Translations under genes and position numbers: made by a program | The notes under the pieces: model-generated | Databases searched by the model: none | What the model was told of the DNA's origin: nothing | The model's input: only the letters and a program-made list of their open reading frames with translations | Shown here: in pieces, positions 8,546-19,131 of the stretch | How positions within the stretch are numbered: position 1 is the stretch's first letter | Layout of the letters: the number at the start of each line of letters is the position of its first letter | Assembly: GCA_012839355.1 (NCBI GenBank) | Contig: DUNK01000033.1 | Coordinates: forward strand, 1 to 64,000 | Length of the DNA: 64,000 nt | Source of the DNA: Acholeplasma sp. | GTDB lineage: Bacteria; Bacillota_I; Bacilli_A; Acholeplasmatales; UBA5453 | Reading direction: 5' to 3'

Positions 8546-9382
8546 ATGGCAATTAAAACATATAAACCAACAACAAATGCTCGTAGGCATATGACAAGTC
8601 CATCTTTTGAAGAAATAACTAAAACAACACCTGAAAAATCTTTATTAGAACCATTAAAGAAAAAAGGTGGAAGAAACAATTCAGGTAAAATTACTGTTCG
8701 TCATAGAGGCGGCGGTGCTAAACGTAAGTATAGAGTTATTGACTTCAAACGTAATAAAGATGATATTCCTGGAAGAATCGCATCTATTGAATATGATCCG
8801 AATCGTAGTGCATATATAGCTTTAGTTAATTATGCGGATGGCGAGAAAAGATATATTCTAGCAGCTAAAGATTTAAAGGTTGGCGATGAAATTCTTTCTG
8901 GAGAACATGTAGATATTAAATTAGGAAATGCTGCTCCACTTAAAAACATTCCAGTTGGTACAATTGTACATAACGTAGAATTAAAACCAGGAAAAGGTGG
9001 ACAAATTGCAAGAAGCGCTGGTACAAGCGTAAGAATCTTAGGTCGTGAAGATAAGTACGTATTATTAACATTATCATCAGGCGAAGTAAGAAAAGTTTTA
9101 GGTGAGTGTAGAGCAACAATCGGTGAAGTAGGTAACGAATCACACGAATTAATAACTATTGGTAACGCTGGTAGAAAACGCCACATGGGTATTAGACCAA
9201 CAGTTAGAGGTTCTGCAATGAACCCAGTTGATCACCCTCATGGTGGTGGAGAAGCAAAAGCACCAATCGGTCAAGCTTCACCAATGACTCCTTGGGGTAA
9301 AATCGGTCATGGAGTTAAAACAAGAAAATCTAAGAAAAAGTCTAGCGATCTAATTATTAGAGGCAGAAGAAGAAAGAAATAG
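8546..9382 (+). CDS. rplB: 50S ribosomal protein L2
   Basis: Primary 23S rRNA binder needed for subunit joining and peptidyl transfer. 278 residues; starts [10 protein letters not shown] and has the [16 protein letters not shown] segment and the near-C-terminal [17 protein letters not shown] motif with the conserved His. Strong AAAGGAG before ATG 8546. Confidence 0.98.
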   Translation: MAIKTYKPTTNARRHMTSPSFEEITKTTPEKSLLEPLKKKGGRNNSGKITVRHRGGGAKRKYRVIDFKRNKDDIPGRIASIEYDPNRSAYIALVNYADGEKRYILAAKDLKVGDEILSGEHVDIKLGNAAPLKNIPVGTIVHNVELKPGKGGQIARSAGTSVRILGREDKYVLLTLSSGEVRKVLGECRATIGEVGNESHELITIGNAGRKRHMGIRPTVRGSAMNPVDHPHGGGEAKAPIGQASPMTPWGKIGHGVKTRKSKKKSSDLIIRGRRRKK

Positions 9383-9391
9383 GAGGATTAT

Positions 9392-9766
9392 ATGGCACGT
9401 TCAGTTAAAAAAGGACCTTTTGTCGATGAACATTTAATGAAAAAAGTTATGGCACAAAAGAGCAGAAAAACAAAAAGAGTTATCCAAACATGGTCAAGAC
9501 GCTCAACGATTTTTCCTGAGTTTATTGGCTATACTATAGCAGTATATAATGGTCGTGAACATGTACCTGTCTATATTACTGAAGATATGGTTGGACACAA
9601 ACTTGGTGAGTTTGCGCCAACAAGAACATTCAGACAACACGCTGCAGATCGTAAGATGTCTAAAGATAAGAGATCAGCATCAGCTGGAGCAGCAACAATG
9701 GCTAAGCAATTAGTAGTTGATGATGAAGATGATGAAGAAGATGAAAGCGTAGAGGAAGGTAGTTAA
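9392..9766 (+). CDS. rpsS: 30S ribosomal protein S19 with long acidic tail
   Basis: S19 forms the head of the small subunit with S13 near the A site. Residues 1-89 are a normal S19 ([31 protein letters not shown]). The protein is 124 residues instead of about 92: beyond residue 90 a spacer is followed by an acidic run (about 110-122, 11 of 13 positions Asp or Glu). The frame is clean and followed at once by rplV, so the tail looks genuine and not a read-through error. Confidence 0.96.
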   Translation: MARSVKKGPFVDEHLMKKVMAQKSRKTKRVIQTWSRRSTIFPEFIGYTIAVYNGREHVPVYITEDMVGHKLGEFAPTRTFRQHAADRKMSKDKRSASAGAATMAKQLVVDDEDDEEDESVEEGS

Positions 9767-9768
9767 TT

Positions 9769-10140
9769 ATGGAAGCAAGAGCAATAGCGAAAACAGTTAG
9801 AATTGCGCCAAGAAAAGCGCGTTTAGTGATTGACCTAGTTCGCGGATTAGATGTAAAAGAAGCTCAAGCTGTCTTACTATTTACTCCAAGAAAAGCTGCA
9901 CCTATTATATTAAAAGTATTAAATAGCGCAGTTGCAAACGCTGAAAACAACTATGATATGAATCCTGAAAACTTATATGTTAAAGAAGCATATGTTACAG
10001 AAGGAATGACAATGAAAAGATTATTACCTAGAGCAAAAGGTAGTGGAGATATCATCAGTAAAAGAACTAGTCACATTACTGTTGTAGTAGCAGAAAGAAA
10101 TAACGAAAAGGAGGAAGAATTCGATGGGTCAGAAGGTTAG
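9769..10140 (+). CDS. rplV: 50S ribosomal protein L22
   Basis: Its beta-hairpin lines the exit tunnel. 123 residues: [16 protein letters not shown] near residues 12-27 and the hairpin [18 protein letters not shown] near 83-100. The last codons encode [10 protein letters not shown] because the ribosome site and start of rpsC lie inside them (17-base overlap), which explains the slightly long C-terminus. Confidence 0.97.
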   Translation: MEARAIAKTVRIAPRKARLVIDLVRGLDVKEAQAVLLFTPRKAAPIILKVLNSAVANAENNYDMNPENLYVKEAYVTEGMTMKRLLPRAKGSGDIISKRTSHITVVVAERNNEKEEEFDGSEG

Positions 10141-10864
10141 TCCAAAAGGATTAAGAGTAGGAATTAATAAAAACTGGGATTCAAGTTGGTATGCTGATTC
10201 TAAGGATGTTCCTGCTTTAGTTAAAGAAGACCACGAAATTCGTAAATATTTAAATAAAGTTTATGTAGACGCTGAGGTTTCTTTAACCGAAATCGAAAGA
10301 GTTAAAGCAAAATCTAAAGATAGAATTAAATTAACTTTATTTACAGCAAGACCAGGTATGGTTATTGGTCGTGATGCAGAAATTAAAAACAAAGTAGTTA
10401 GTACTTTAGAATATATGACTAAAAAAGAAGTTATATTAAATGTTGTAGAAGTAGTAAGGCCTGAGATGGATGCTCAACTTATGGCTAACTCTATTGCGCG
10501 CCAATTAGAAAGAAGAGCAAGTTTTAGAAGAGTTCAAAAAATTGCGATTCAAAGAGCTTTAAGAGCAGGTGCTAATGGAGTTAAAACATTAGTTTCAGGA
10601 CGTTTAGGCGGAGCTGAGATTGCGAGAGCTGAAGGTTATTCAGAAGGTCGCGTTTCGCTGCACACATTAAGAGCAGACATCGATTATGCTACAGCTGAAG
10701 CGAAAACTACTTATGGAATTTTAGGAGTGAAAGTGTGGGTTTATAAAGGTGAACTTCTTGGTAAAGAATTAAGAAGAAGAAAAGAACAACCTAGACGTAA
10801 ACCGGCACCAAATAAACGCCCAGCAGGAGGTAAGAGAAGCCGTGTTAATGCCGAAAAGAACTAA
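10124..10864 (+). CDS. rpsC: 30S ribosomal protein S3
   Basis: Part of the mRNA entry channel and helicase. 246 residues. Starts [16 protein letters not shown] domain with [10 protein letters not shown] (about residues 83-92) and the C-terminal [20 protein letters not shown] segment. The tail after about residue 215 is longer and more basic (Arg, Lys, Pro, Gly) than in many relatives. ATG 10124 has GGAGGAAG within rplV. Confidence 0.97.
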   Translation: MGQKVSPKGLRVGINKNWDSSWYADSKDVPALVKEDHEIRKYLNKVYVDAEVSLTEIERVKAKSKDRIKLTLFTARPGMVIGRDAEIKNKVVSTLEYMTKKEVILNVVEVVRPEMDAQLMANSIARQLERRASFRRVQKIAIQRALRAGANGVKTLVSGRLGGAEIARAEGYSEGRVSLHTLRADIDYATAEAKTTYGILGVKVWVYKGELLGKELRRRKEQPRRKPAPNKRPAGGKRSRVNAEKN

Positions 10865-11258
10865 ATATAGAAGACCACATCGTGTAAGTTATGAAGGAAA
10901 AGCAAAAGGAAACTTAGAACTTCAAAATGGTGAATATGGTTTAAAAGCCCTTGAAGGTGCTTGGATCACAAATAGACAAATTGAAGCATGCCGTATTGCG
11001 ATTACTCGTCAAATGCGCCGTGCAGGAAAAGTTTGGTTAAACGTGTTTCCACATTTTGCGAAAACTAAAAAACCTTTAGAAGTACGTATGGGTGGAGGTA
11101 AAGGTTCACCTGACTCTTGGGTTGCAGTAGTTAAAAAAGGAAAAATCATGTTTGAGATTGCAGGTGTTACTGAAGAAGTAGCTAGAGAAGCATTACGTCT
11201 TGCATCTCATAAACTGCCGATTAAAACGGCAATAGTCTCTAAGGAGAGTGAAAGTTAA
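10842..11258 (+). CDS. rplP: 50S ribosomal protein L16
   Basis: Binds 23S rRNA near the A-site tRNA elbow. 138 residues. The GTG at 10842 is preferred to the ATG at 10848 because [11 protein letters not shown] matches the MLxPKR start usual for L16 and GGAGG stands at 10826-10830. It overlaps rpsC by 23 bases. Conserved [15 protein letters not shown] and KVWLNVFPH segments are present. Confidence 0.96.
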   Translation: MLMPKRTKYRRPHRVSYEGKAKGNLELQNGEYGLKALEGAWITNRQIEACRIAITRQMRRAGKVWLNVFPHFAKTKKPLEVRMGGGKGSPDSWVAVVKKGKIMFEIAGVTEEVAREALRLASHKLPIKTAIVSKESES

Positions 11259-11452
11259 TGAAAGCAAAAGACATTAGAAAACTTTCTACAGAAGATTTAA
11301 ATCTCCGCGTAGGCGAGTTAAAAGAAGAATTATTTAATTTAAGATTTCAATTAGCTGTAGGACAATTAGAAAATACAGCAAGAATTAAACACGTAAGAAA
11401 GTTAATCGCGCAAATGAAAACTATTTTAACCGAGCGCGAACGTGGGGCATAA
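11258..11452 (+). CDS. rpmC: 50S ribosomal protein L29
   Basis: Small helical protein at the tunnel exit. 64 residues with [20 protein letters not shown] and the [12 protein letters not shown] helix. Start overlaps the rplP stop as TAATG; GGAG lies 12 bases upstream. Confidence 0.97.
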   Translation: MKAKDIRKLSTEDLNLRVGELKEELFNLRFQLAVGQLENTARIKHVRKLIAQMKTILTERERGA

Positions 11453-11462
11453 GGAGGATACT

Positions 11463-11723
11463 ATGGAAAGAAATAAAAGAAGACAATTAACTGGTACTGT
11501 GGTATCTGACAAAGCCGATAAAACAATCGGTGTATTAGTTGAAAGATACAAAGTGCATCGTTTGTATGGGAAACGTGTTAGAGTTTCTAAAAAATATCAA
11601 GTGCATGATGAGAATAACATAGCAAAAGAAGGCGATGTTGTTAGAATTAGAGAGTGTCGTCCTATTTCTAAAAACAAAAAGTTTACTCTTGTTAGAGTTA
11701 TCTCTGAGGCAGTTGAAGTTTAA
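11463..11723 (+). CDS. rpsQ: 30S ribosomal protein S17
   Basis: OB-fold protein binding 16S rRNA helix 11. The ATG at 11463 is chosen: AAGGAGG precedes it and [15 protein letters not shown] is the normal start, giving 86 residues. A GTG 21 bases upstream would overlap rpmC without a ribosome site. [20 protein letters not shown] and [13 protein letters not shown] are diagnostic. Confidence 0.97.
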   Translation: MERNKRRQLTGTVVSDKADKTIGVLVERYKVHRLYGKRVRVSKKYQVHDENNIAKEGDVVRIRECRPISKNKKFTLVRVISEAVEV

Positions 11724-11734
11724 GGAGGCTTTTT

Positions 11735-12103
11735 ATGTTACAACAAGAAAGTAGAGTAAAAGTAGCTGATAATAGTGGAGCTAGAGAACTTTTAATTATC
11801 AAAGTTCTAGGTGGAACAAGCAGAAAATATGCCAATATTGGTGATGTAGTTACTGCTACAGTTAAAAAAGCTATTCCTAACTCAGCTGTTAAAAAAGGCG
11901 AAATAGTAAGTGCTGTTATTGTAAGAACTAAGTTTGGTTTAAGAAGAAGAGATGGATCATACATTAAGTTTGATGATAATGCAGCAGTTGTATTAAAAGA
12001 AGATATGAACCCAGTTGGGACAAGAATCTTTGGCCCTGTGGCAAGAGAGTTAAGAGAAAAAAACTTCATGAGAATTATCAGTTTAGCTCCTGAAGTATTG
12101 TAA
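11735..12103 (+). CDS. rplN: 50S ribosomal protein L14
   Basis: Forms intersubunit bridge B8. 122 residues: [18 protein letters not shown] start, [21 protein letters not shown] in the middle and [16 protein letters not shown] at the end. AAGGAGG before ATG. Confidence 0.98.
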   Translation: MLQQESRVKVADNSGARELLIIKVLGGTSRKYANIGDVVTATVKKAIPNSAVKKGEIVSAVIVRTKFGLRRRDGSYIKFDDNAAVVLKEDMNPVGTRIFGPVARELREKNFMRIISLAPEVL

Positions 12104-12116
12104 AGGAGAGACTAAT

Positions 12117-12455
12117 ATGCGTATAAGAGTTGGCGACAATGTCGCAATTATGAGCGGAAAAGACAAATTTACTAAAGACAAGAAAGGTAATAAAGTTAGA
12201 ACTACTGGTCAAGTAATTAAAGCTTTTCCAAAAGAAAATAAAGTAGTAGTTAGAGGCGTAAACATAGTTAAGAAACATAAAAGAGCCACTAGTCAAGAAG
12301 ACAAAGGTGGAATTATGGAACAAGAAGCTCCGATTCATGTTTCAAATGTAATGATTATTTGTCCAAAAACTAATTTACCTACACGTATAGGTTATAAAAC
12401 AGTTGATGGCAAAAAAGTTCGCTATGCAAAACGTTCTGGCGAGATACTAGATTAA
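12117..12455 (+). CDS. rplX: 50S ribosomal protein L24
   Basis: Assembly initiator with a KOW fold. 112 residues: [13 protein letters not shown] (6-18), [11 protein letters not shown] and the [15 protein letters not shown] segment. AAAGGAGAG precedes ATG 12117. Confidence 0.97.
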   Translation: MRIRVGDNVAIMSGKDKFTKDKKGNKVRTTGQVIKAFPKENKVVVRGVNIVKKHKRATSQEDKGGIMEQEAPIHVSNVMIICPKTNLPTRIGYKTVDGKKVRYAKRSGEILD

Positions 12456-12465
12456 GGGGAATATT

Positions 12466-13005
12466 ATGAGTAGATTAAAAACACATTATGATGAAAAAGT
12501 AAGACCAGAATTGATGAAACAATTTAATTATTCATCAATCATGGAAGTTCCCAAAATTGAAAAAATAGTAGTTAACATGGGTGTAGGCGATGCGATTGGC
12601 GATCCAAAAGCTATGGATGGTGCTGTTGAAGATTTAGCATTATTAACTGGTCAAAAACCGATAGTTATTAGAGCTAGAAAATCAGTTGCAACATTTAAGT
12701 TAAGAGAAGGTATGCCAATTGGAGCGAAAGTAACGCTTCGTGGGACTAGAATGTATGACTTTTTAGATAAGTTAATTTCAGTGAGCCTACCAAGAGTTAG
12801 AGATTTCCGTGGCGTTTCTAAACGCGCTTTTGATGGTAGAGGAAACTATACACTAGGTGTTAGAGAACAAATTATTTTCCCAGAAATCAAAATCGATAAT
12901 GTTAGAAAAGTTAGAGGAATGGATATCGTAATCGTTACAACGGCTAAAACAGATGAAGAAGGAAAAGCACTTCTTACATCATTAGGTATGCCGTTTAGAA
13001 GGTAG
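12466..13005 (+). CDS. rplE: 50S ribosomal protein L5
   Basis: Contacts 5S rRNA and P-site tRNA. 179 residues: [31 protein letters not shown] (in part), [19 protein letters not shown] and the [15 protein letters not shown] end are all typical. GGGG ribosome site. Confidence 0.98.
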   Translation: MSRLKTHYDEKVRPELMKQFNYSSIMEVPKIEKIVVNMGVGDAIGDPKAMDGAVEDLALLTGQKPIVIRARKSVATFKLREGMPIGAKVTLRGTRMYDFLDKLISVSLPRVRDFRGVSKRAFDGRGNYTLGVREQIIFPEIKIDNVRKVRGMDIVIVTTAKTDEEGKALLTSLGMPFRR

Positions 13006-13014
13006 GAGGCAATT

Positions 13015-13200
13015 ATGGCAAAGAAATCAAAAATAGCAAGTGCAAAAAGAAAGCCTAAATTTTCAACAAGAGGCTATACAAGATGCAGTATTTGCGGAAG
13101 ACCACGTTCTGTTTATAGAAAATTTGGTCTATGCAGAATTTGTCTCCGTGAAAAAGCATATAAAGGCGAATTGCCTGGCGTTAAAAAATCAAGTTGGTAA
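13015..13200 (+). CDS. rpsZ: 30S ribosomal protein S14, zinc-binding type
   Basis: 61-residue S14 of the C+ type: CSICGRP (24-30) and CRICLRE (40-46) supply the four zinc cysteines. This short zinc form is characteristic of Bacilli and Mollicutes. TAGGAGG overlaps the rplE stop. Confidence 0.97.
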   Translation: MAKKSKIASAKRKPKFSTRGYTRCSICGRPRSVYRKFGLCRICLREKAYKGELPGVKKSSW

Positions 13201-13215
13201 GGAGGAAATTTAAAG

Positions 13216-13614
13216 ATGGTTATGACTGATCCAATTGCGGATATGCTTACCCGCATAAGAAATGCAAATTCTACTAATAAAGAATCTTTAGAGGTTCCAG
13301 CATCAAAATTAAAAGGCGAAATTTTACGCGTTTTAAAAGAAGAAGGATATATCGTTGATTATGAAACAAAGACAGATGAAAATAATCATCCTGTTTTAGT
13401 TGTTTCTTTAAAGTATCATGAAAACGAAAGAGTTATTAAAGGCTTAAAAAGGATATCGAAACCAGGATTGCGTGTCTATGCACAAGTAGAAAACTTACCA
13501 AGAGTTTTAAACGGTTTAGGAATCGCTATTATTTCGACATCAAAAGGTATAATGACTGATAGAGAAGCAAGAAGACAAAATGTAGGTGGCGAAGTACTCG
13601 CCTATGTTTGGTAA
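13216..13614 (+). CDS. rpsH: 30S ribosomal protein S8
   Basis: Binds the central 16S rRNA domain and represses the spc operon in enteric bacteria. 132 residues. Starts [18 protein letters not shown], matching the B. subtilis start, so the first ATG is kept over the one six bases on. [14 protein letters not shown]...GGEVLAYVW closes the protein. AAGGAGG upstream. Confidence 0.97.
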   Translation: MVMTDPIADMLTRIRNANSTNKESLEVPASKLKGEILRVLKEEGYIVDYETKTDENNHPVLVVSLKYHENERVIKGLKRISKPGLRVYAQVENLPRVLNGLGIAIISTSKGIMTDREARRQNVGGEVLAYVW

Positions 13615-13627
13615 GAGAGGGATAAAT

Positions 13628-14164
13628 ATGTCAAGAATAGGTAATAAAGTAATTGTACTGCCAGAAGGCGTTACATTTAACAATAATAACAATTTAGTTA
13701 CAGTGACTGGCCCTCATGGGACGCTTGAAAGACAATTTTCTCCATTAGTAAAATTTACTGTTGAAGGAAATGAAATTAAAGTATCGCGCGTAGATGAGAC
13801 TATGCAAGCTCAATCACAACACGGTACGGCTAGATCTCTATTAGCTAATATGATTACAGGCGTTAAAGAGAAATTTCAAAAACGCTTAGAGATTGCAGGT
13901 GTTGGTTATCGTGCAGCTTTAGAAGGAAATCAGTTAGTATTAAACGTAGGTTATTCAAAACCTGTTAATATGGCTATTCCTAAAGGTATTAATGTTACGT
14001 TACCAAGAAACACTGTAATTATTGTTGAAGGTATTAACAGACAAGAAGTTGGCGAATTTGCAGCAAATATTAGAAAGGTTAGAAAACCTGAACCTTATAA
14101 AGGTAAAGGAATCCGTTACGCTGATGAAGTTATCAGACGTAAAGAAGGTAAGACAGTTTCTTAA
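13628..14164 (+). CDS. rplF: 50S ribosomal protein L6
   Basis: Sits near the sarcin-ricin loop. ATG 13628 is chosen (MSRIGNKVIVLPEGV, GAGAGGG upstream), giving 178 residues; a frame starting at 13586 would lie inside rpsH. VTVTGPHGTLER near residue 27 and the C-terminal EPYKGKGIRYADEVIRRKEGK are the family signatures. Confidence 0.97.
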   Translation: MSRIGNKVIVLPEGVTFNNNNNLVTVTGPHGTLERQFSPLVKFTVEGNEIKVSRVDETMQAQSQHGTARSLLANMITGVKEKFQKRLEIAGVGYRAALEGNQLVLNVGYSKPVNMAIPKGINVTLPRNTVIIVEGINRQEVGEFAANIRKVRKPEPYKGKGIRYADEVIRRKEGKTVS

Positions 14165-14177
14165 GGAGGTATGAAAT

Positions 14178-14528
14178 ATGATAAATAAAACATCTAGAAA
14201 TAAACTTCGTAGAAAAAGACATTTACGAGTTAGAAGAAAAGTTCAAGGAACAGAAGAAAGACCTCGTTTAAGTGTTTACCGTTCTAACACACAATATATT
14301 GTGCAAATAATCGACGATAGTAAAGAACACACTTTAGTTCAAGCAAGAAGCAGTGAAATTAAACCAGGTGTTAACAAAGAAACAGCTGAAGCAGTCGGTA
14401 AATTAATTGGCGAAAGAGCTTTAGCAAACGGAATTGAAACGGTAGTGTTTGACCGTTCAGGGTATTTATATCACGGAAATATTAAGGCTTTAGCAGAAGC
14501 GGCTAGAGCAGCCGGTTTGAAATTTTAG
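14178..14528 (+). CDS. rplR: 50S ribosomal protein L18
   Basis: 5S rRNA-binding protein of the central protuberance. 116 residues: [10 protein letters not shown] (by similarity, [20 protein letters not shown]), [31 protein letters not shown] before ATG. Confidence 0.97.
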   Translation: MINKTSRNKLRRKRHLRVRRKVQGTEERPRLSVYRSNTQYIVQIIDDSKEHTLVQARSSEIKPGVNKETAEAVGKLIGERALANGIETVVFDRSGYLYHGNIKALAEAARAAGLKF

Positions 14529-14537
14529 GAGGATTAT

Positions 14538-15050
14538 ATGCACAGAAGAAAGAAACAAGATAAAAATAAAGAAGTAGACTTATTTGAAGATCGTGTAGTC
14601 TCTATTAACCGTGTTAGTAAAGTTGTTAAAGGTGGTAGAAACATTCGTTTTACAGCTTTAGCAGTTGTCGGTGATAAAAATGGAACAATCGGTTTTGGGA
14701 CAGGAAAATCTTTAGAGATTCCTGATGCAATTAATAAAGCGATTCAAAGGGCTCGCAAAAACTTAGTAAAAGTTAATGTGGTAAATGGAACTATTCCTCA
14801 CGAAATAACAGGAAGATTTGGAGCAGGTAAAGTATTTTTAAAACCAGCACCAGAAGGTACAGGAGTTATCGCTGGTGGTCCAGTAAGAGTTATTTGTGAA
14901 TTAGCGGGAATAGATAACATTTTATCTAAAAATTTAGGTTCAAAAACACCTATTAATATAGTAAGGGCTACTTTTGATGGATTAGAAGGACTTACAACAA
15001 TTGAAGAAGTTGCAAGACTTAGAGGTATCCCTGTGGAAGAGTTGGTGTAA
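14538..15050 (+). CDS. rpsE: 30S ribosomal protein S5
   Basis: Part of the mRNA entry helicase and accuracy centre. 170 residues: [18 protein letters not shown] (N-terminal double-stranded RNA-binding fold), [14 protein letters not shown], and the C-terminal [14 protein letters not shown] segment. AGGAGG before ATG. Confidence 0.97.
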   Translation: MHRRKKQDKNKEVDLFEDRVVSINRVSKVVKGGRNIRFTALAVVGDKNGTIGFGTGKSLEIPDAINKAIQRARKNLVKVNVVNGTIPHEITGRFGAGKVFLKPAPEGTGVIAGGPVRVICELAGIDNILSKNLGSKTPINIVRATFDGLEGLTTIEEVARLRGIPVEELV

Positions 15051-15054
15051 GAAA

Positions 15055-15240
15055 ATGATCAAAATTACATTAGTTAAAAGTTTAATAGGACGCAAACCTA
15101 ATCAAGTTAAAACAGCGAAAGCATTAGGTTTAAGAAAAATTAATCAAAGCGTTATTAAAGAGAAAAACGATGCTATTATGGGAATGATTACAACAATCTC
15201 TCATTTAGTAGAAGTTGAAGAAGTAACGAAGGAGGCTTAA
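15055..15240 (+). CDS. rpmD: 50S ribosomal protein L30
   Basis: Small 61-residue L30: [25 protein letters not shown]. The ATG at 15055, four bases after the rpsE stop, is the normal L30 start; the longer frame from 15001 is inside rpsE. No strong ribosome site is visible, suggesting coupling to rpsE translation. Confidence 0.95.
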   Translation: MIKITLVKSLIGRKPNQVKTAKALGLRKINQSVIKEKNDAIMGMITTISHLVEVEEVTKEA

Positions 15241-15242
15241 GG

Positions 15243-15680
15243 ATGATAAATGAATTAAAAGCTAATCCAGGAGCTCGCAAGAAAAAAACTCGTCTTGGCC
15301 GTGGACGCGGTTCAGGCAAAGGTAAGACTTCAGGTAAGGGTCATAAGGGACAATTAGCTCGTTCAGGAAATAAGCCAGGACCAGCATTTGAAGGTGGACA
15401 AACGCCTTTATTCCAAAGACTACCTAAAAGAGGTTTTACAAATGTTAACCATAAAGTATTTTCGGTAGTTAATTTAAAAGATTTAAATGTTTTCGAAGAT
15501 GGTGATGTTATAACTCCAGAAGTATTACTTGAAAGAAGAATTATTAGAAAGGTAAATTCCGGCGTTAAAGTATTAGCAAACGGACCATTGGAGAAAAAAG
15601 TGACAATCAAAGCACATGCTTTTTCCAAACAAGCTCTTGAACAAATTAATCAAGTAGGTGCTACTGCTGAGGTGATTTAA
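15243..15680 (+). CDS. rplO: 50S ribosomal protein L15
   Basis: Late-assembly 23S binder. 145 residues with the Gly-rich [21 protein letters not shown] start, [17 protein letters not shown] and the terminal [11 protein letters not shown] segment. GGAGG precedes it at the rpmD stop. Confidence 0.97.
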   Translation: MINELKANPGARKKKTRLGRGRGSGKGKTSGKGHKGQLARSGNKPGPAFEGGQTPLFQRLPKRGFTNVNHKVFSVVNLKDLNVFEDGDVITPEVLLERRIIRKVNSGVKVLANGPLEKKVTIKAHAFSKQALEQINQVGATAEVI

Positions 15681-15681
15681 G

Positions 15682-16989
15682 GTGAATAAGTTAAAGGCTA
15701 TATTTACAAATAAAGACGTTCTTAAAAAGATGGGAATAACTATTCTTATTCTATTAGCGTTTAGAATTCTAGTTTGGGTTCCAATACCATTAATTGATGT
15801 ACAGAACTTAACTGGCTTTATTAAACAAAATGAGTTCTTAGCAATTTTAAATAACTTTTCAGGTCAAGCGTTAGGTAACTTATCAATTATGGCAATGGGT
15901 ATTAGCCCCTACATTACTGCTAGTATTGTTATTCAGTTATTACAGATGGATATTATCCCGATATTAAAAGAGTGGGGCGAACAAGGCGAAGCGGGAAAAC
16001 AAAAAATTAACCGCTTAACTAGAATTGTGGCGTTAATCTTAGCGTTTATCCAATCATTAGTATTACTATTAGGTTTAGGCGCTGCTAGAGGCGGAGCATT
16101 AATCCCAAGGATTTTAGAGCCAAAAATAATTCATTATATTTATATGGCGTTAGTAATGACTGCTGGTACAGCTGTTGCAATCTTTATTGGTGATTTAATT
16201 ACTAAGTATGGGATTGGTAACGGGACAAGTATGTTAATTGTTGCTGGTATTGTTACATCATTACCTGCAATGGTTACACAACTATGGACACTTTACATTA
16301 AACCGCCAGCAGGTGAAGCGTTAGATATTTTCTTATTCATTTTAATTATGGTATTAAACGTTGCAGTTTTAATTGGTGTTACATACTTAGAGTTAGCAAA
16401 AAGAAAGATTCCGATTCAATATGCGAACGTTCGCGCCGGAAGAGGAAAAACAGACTCAAACTTACCGATTAAATTAAACACTGCAGGAGTTATTCCAGTA
16501 ATCTTCGCTTCAACGATTTTATCAATTCCGCTTTCAATGGTAGGGATGACAAATCAATCAACAAGTAGTGGTGTAGGTTATTGGTTAAACCAAATATTTA
16601 ATTATCAAAACCCAATTGGCTTTGTTTTATATATGGTACTTATTATGTTGTTTGCGTTTTTCTATTCATTCTTAATGTTTAACCCTGAGAGTGTAGCAGA
16701 AAACTTATCTAAGAGTAATGCATATATTCCAGGTATTAGACCAGGAGAAGATACAACGAATTATATTTCTAGATTATTATTTAAAATAACAGTACTAGGA
16801 ACAGTATACTTAATGATTTTAGCAGCATTGCCGATTGTCACTACGATTATCTTTGGCTTTAAAGGCACAGTTGCACAATCAGTTACAATAGGGGGAACAT
16901 CTTTAATTATTGTAGTTGGGGTGGCACTTGAGACAGTAAACCAAATTATTACTCAGTCAACCGAACAAGAATATAAGAGATTGTTTTAA
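15682..16989 (+). CDS. secY: Protein translocase channel subunit SecY
   Basis: Forms the membrane channel for protein export and insertion with SecE. 435 residues, about ten membrane helices. GTG start one base after rplO with GAGGTG upstream. MGISPYITASIVIQLLQ (helix 2 area), the WGEQGEAGKQKINRLTR loop, and the PGIRPGEDTTNYI segment are typical. Its partner secE is at 48598 in this window. Confidence 0.97.
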   Translation: MNKLKAIFTNKDVLKKMGITILILLAFRILVWVPIPLIDVQNLTGFIKQNEFLAILNNFSGQALGNLSIMAMGISPYITASIVIQLLQMDIIPILKEWGEQGEAGKQKINRLTRIVALILAFIQSLVLLLGLGAARGGALIPRILEPKIIHYIYMALVMTAGTAVAIFIGDLITKYGIGNGTSMLIVAGIVTSLPAMVTQLWTLYIKPPAGEALDIFLFILIMVLNVAVLIGVTYLELAKRKIPIQYANVRAGRGKTDSNLPIKLNTAGVIPVIFASTILSIPLSMVGMTNQSTSSGVGYWLNQIFNYQNPIGFVLYMVLIMLFAFFYSFLMFNPESVAENLSKSNAYIPGIRPGEDTTNYISRLLFKITVLGTVYLMILAALPIVTTIIFGFKGTVAQSVTIGGTSLIIVVGVALETVNQIITQSTEQEYKRLF

Positions 16990-16995
16990 GATAAT

Positions 16996-17646
16996 ATGAG
17001 ATTTATAATAACAGGGCCGCCGGCCTCAGGTAAAGGTTCAGTTGCACCTTTTATTACAAAAGAATATAATATTTTGCATATCTCTACCGGACAAATGTTT
17101 AGGGAAGAAATCAAAAAAGGTACAGCATTAGGTTTAGAACTTAAAAAGATTTTAGACCAAGGCCATTTAGTTAGTGATGAACTAACAGATGAGATGGTAA
17201 GACAAAGACTCAATCAAGATGATTGTAAAAACGGATTTTTGCTTGACGGGTTTCCAAGAAACATTAATCAAGCTAAATACTTAGATGCATATCTTGAAGA
17301 GAAAGGTTTAAAGTTAGATTTTGCGATAGCCTTAGTTGCCGATAAAGATATAATAATTAAACGTTTAATCGGTAGAAGAGTATGTCAAACATGTGGAAAG
17401 AATTATAATATTTACTTTACACAGCCTAAAAAAGAAGGCGTATGTGACTTATGTAACACGAAGTTAGTTAAAAGGTCAGATGATACTTTAGAAATAGCTG
17501 AAGCAAGATTACAAATATATAATGAAGAAACGGCACCAATTTTAAAGTATTATGAAGAAAAAGGAATCTTATTAAAAGTTGATGGAAACTTAAAAGAATC
17601 TTATGACACCTTTTTACAAATTAAAGAAAAGGTGAACGCTAAGTGA
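16996..17646 (+). CDS. adk: Adenylate kinase
   Basis: Interconverts ATP, AMP and ADP in the cytoplasm. 216 residues: P-loop GPPASGKGS (7-15), AMP site with LLDGFPRN, and a long LID with the four-cysteine zinc site CQTC...CDLC (about 131-152) as in Gram-positive enzymes. It stops with TGA inside the GTG start of map. Confidence 0.97.
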   Translation: MRFIITGPPASGKGSVAPFITKEYNILHISTGQMFREEIKKGTALGLELKKILDQGHLVSDELTDEMVRQRLNQDDCKNGFLLDGFPRNINQAKYLDAYLEEKGLKLDFAIALVADKDIIIKRLIGRRVCQTCGKNYNIYFTQPKKEGVCDLCNTKLVKRSDDTLEIAEARLQIYNEETAPILKYYEEKGILLKVDGNLKESYDTFLQIKEKVNAK

Positions 17647-18392
17647 TTATTATTAAGTCAAAAAGAGAAATAGAAATAATGCGTGAAGCAGGCAGACTTG
17701 TAGCTTTAACGCAGGAAGAGTTAAAAAAGCATATTAAACCGGGCATAAGTACTAAAAAATTAGATACGATTGCAGAAAAGTTTATTGTTAAAAACGGTGG
17801 ACTTCCATCATTTAAAGGTTATCATGGTTTCCCTGGTTCAATATGTGCGAGTGTTAATGAAGTAGTCGTGCATGGAATACCTAGTGAAAATGTTATCTTA
17901 AAAGAAGGAGACATAATTACGATTGATATAGGTGTCAATTATAAAGGTTATCATGGTGATGGTGCTTGGACATATCCTGTAGGAAAAATAAGCGAAGAAG
18001 ACGAAAAACTATTAGACGTCACATTGAAAAGTTTATATACAGCACTTGAACAAGCGAAACCTAACAACCGTGTTGGAGATATCTCAAATGCGGTAGAAAC
18101 ATTTATTAAACCTTATGGTTATGGAATAGTTGAAGAATTTACAGGTCATGGTATTGGTAAAAACCTTCATGAAGATCCGTATATCCCAAACTTTGGTAAG
18201 AAAGATAGTGGAGCAATATTAAGAGAAGGAATGACCATTTGTATAGAACCGATGATTAATAAAGGAACTAAACATGTTAGTATATTAAGTGATAACTGGA
18301 CAACTATAACAGATGATAAGGAAAAAAGTGCTCATTTTGAGCATATGATTGTAATAACAGAAGATGGTAATGAGATTTTAACAAAACTTTAA
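17643..18392 (+). CDS. map: Methionine aminopeptidase type I
   Basis: Removes N-terminal Met after deformylation. 249 residues from GTG 17643, overlapping adk by four bases. Metal ligands are visible in order: two Asp in [16 protein letters not shown], His in [10 protein letters not shown], Glu in ICIEPMIN and Glu in FEHMIVIT. Standard location after adk. Confidence 0.97.
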   Translation: MIIIKSKREIEIMREAGRLVALTQEELKKHIKPGISTKKLDTIAEKFIVKNGGLPSFKGYHGFPGSICASVNEVVVHGIPSENVILKEGDIITIDIGVNYKGYHGDGAWTYPVGKISEEDEKLLDVTLKSLYTALEQAKPNNRVGDISNAVETFIKPYGYGIVEEFTGHGIGKNLHEDPYIPNFGKKDSGAILREGMTICIEPMINKGTKHVSILSDNWTTITDDKEKSAHFEHMIVITEDGNEILTKL

Positions 18393-18401
18393 GGAGATAA
18401 T

Positions 18402-18623
18402 ATGTCGAAACAAGATTTAATTGAAGTAAAAGGGAAAGTAAAAGAAGTATTACCAAATACTCGCTTCATAGTTGAGTTAGAAAACGGGCATGAAGTGTTA
18501 GCTCATATCTCTGGTAAAATGAGAAAGTTTAATATTCGCATCTTACCAGGTGATAAGGTGACATTAGAGTTATCGCCTTATGACTTAACAAAAGGAAGAA
18601 TCACTTTCCGCGAGAGGAGATAA
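18402..18623 (+). CDS. infA: Translation initiation factor IF-1
   Basis: Single OB-fold factor that blocks the A site during initiation. 73 residues: [30 protein letters not shown] is seen in part, then [27 protein letters not shown] before ATG 18402. Confidence 0.97.
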   Translation: MSKQDLIEVKGKVKEVLPNTRFIVELENGHEVLAHISGKMRKFNIRILPGDKVTLELSPYDLTKGRITFRERR

Positions 18624-18625
18624 TT

Positions 18626-18739
18626 ATGAAAGTAAGAGCATCAGTAAAAAAGATTTGCGATAAATGTAAAGTCATTAAACGCAAAGGTAGAGTAATGGTT
18701 ATTTGTGAAAACCCAAGACACAAACAACGACAAGGATAA
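18626..18739 (+). CDS. rpmJ: 50S ribosomal protein L36
   Basis: 37-residue protein with the C-C-C-H zinc pattern: CDKC (11-14), C27 and H32 in [14 protein letters not shown] 18626 lies three bases after the infA stop, with GAGGAG upstream. Normal place between infA and rpsM. Confidence 0.97.
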   Translation: MKVRASVKKICDKCKVIKRKGRVMVICENPRHKQRQG

Positions 18740-18753
18740 TAGGAGAGTATATT

Positions 18754-19119
18754 ATGGCAAGAATTGCAGGTATAGATATTCCACGCGATAAGCGCGTTGT
18801 AGTTTCTTTAACTTATATTTATGGAATTGGTAGACCAACAGCAGAAAAGATTTTATCTGAGGTTGGTATTAACGAGTCTGTAAGAGTAAAAGATTTAACT
18901 GAGGAAGATTTAAACAAAATTCGTCAAGAAGTGACTAAGTATCAAATCGAGGGTGACTTAAGAAGAGAAACTCAAGCTAATATTAAAAGATTAATGGATA
19001 TTGGCTCATATCGTGGTATTAGACACAGAAGAAACTTACCAGTTAGAGGTCAAAACACAAGAAACAACGCACGCACAAGAAGAGGCAAAGTTAAAGCTGC
19101 CGTTAAGAAGAAAAAGTAG
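18754..19119 (+). CDS. rpsM: 30S ribosomal protein S13
   Basis: Head protein contacting P-site tRNA and bridge B1. 121 residues: [26 protein letters not shown] start and [18 protein letters not shown] near the C-terminus. AGGAG upstream. Confidence 0.97.
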   Translation: MARIAGIDIPRDKRVVVSLTYIYGIGRPTAEKILSEVGINESVRVKDLTEEDLNKIRQEVTKYQIEGDLRRETQANIKRLMDIGSYRGIRHRRNLPVRGQNTRNNARTRRGKVKAAVKKKK

Positions 19120-19131
19120 GAGGAGTAGAAT

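Noticed and set aside
11442..11462. Longer start for S17, and likewise 13586 for L6, 15001 for L30, 28486 for holB, 50174 for L11
   Set aside because: All lie inside the upstream gene or ribosome site; the internal ATG matches the conserved N-terminus.
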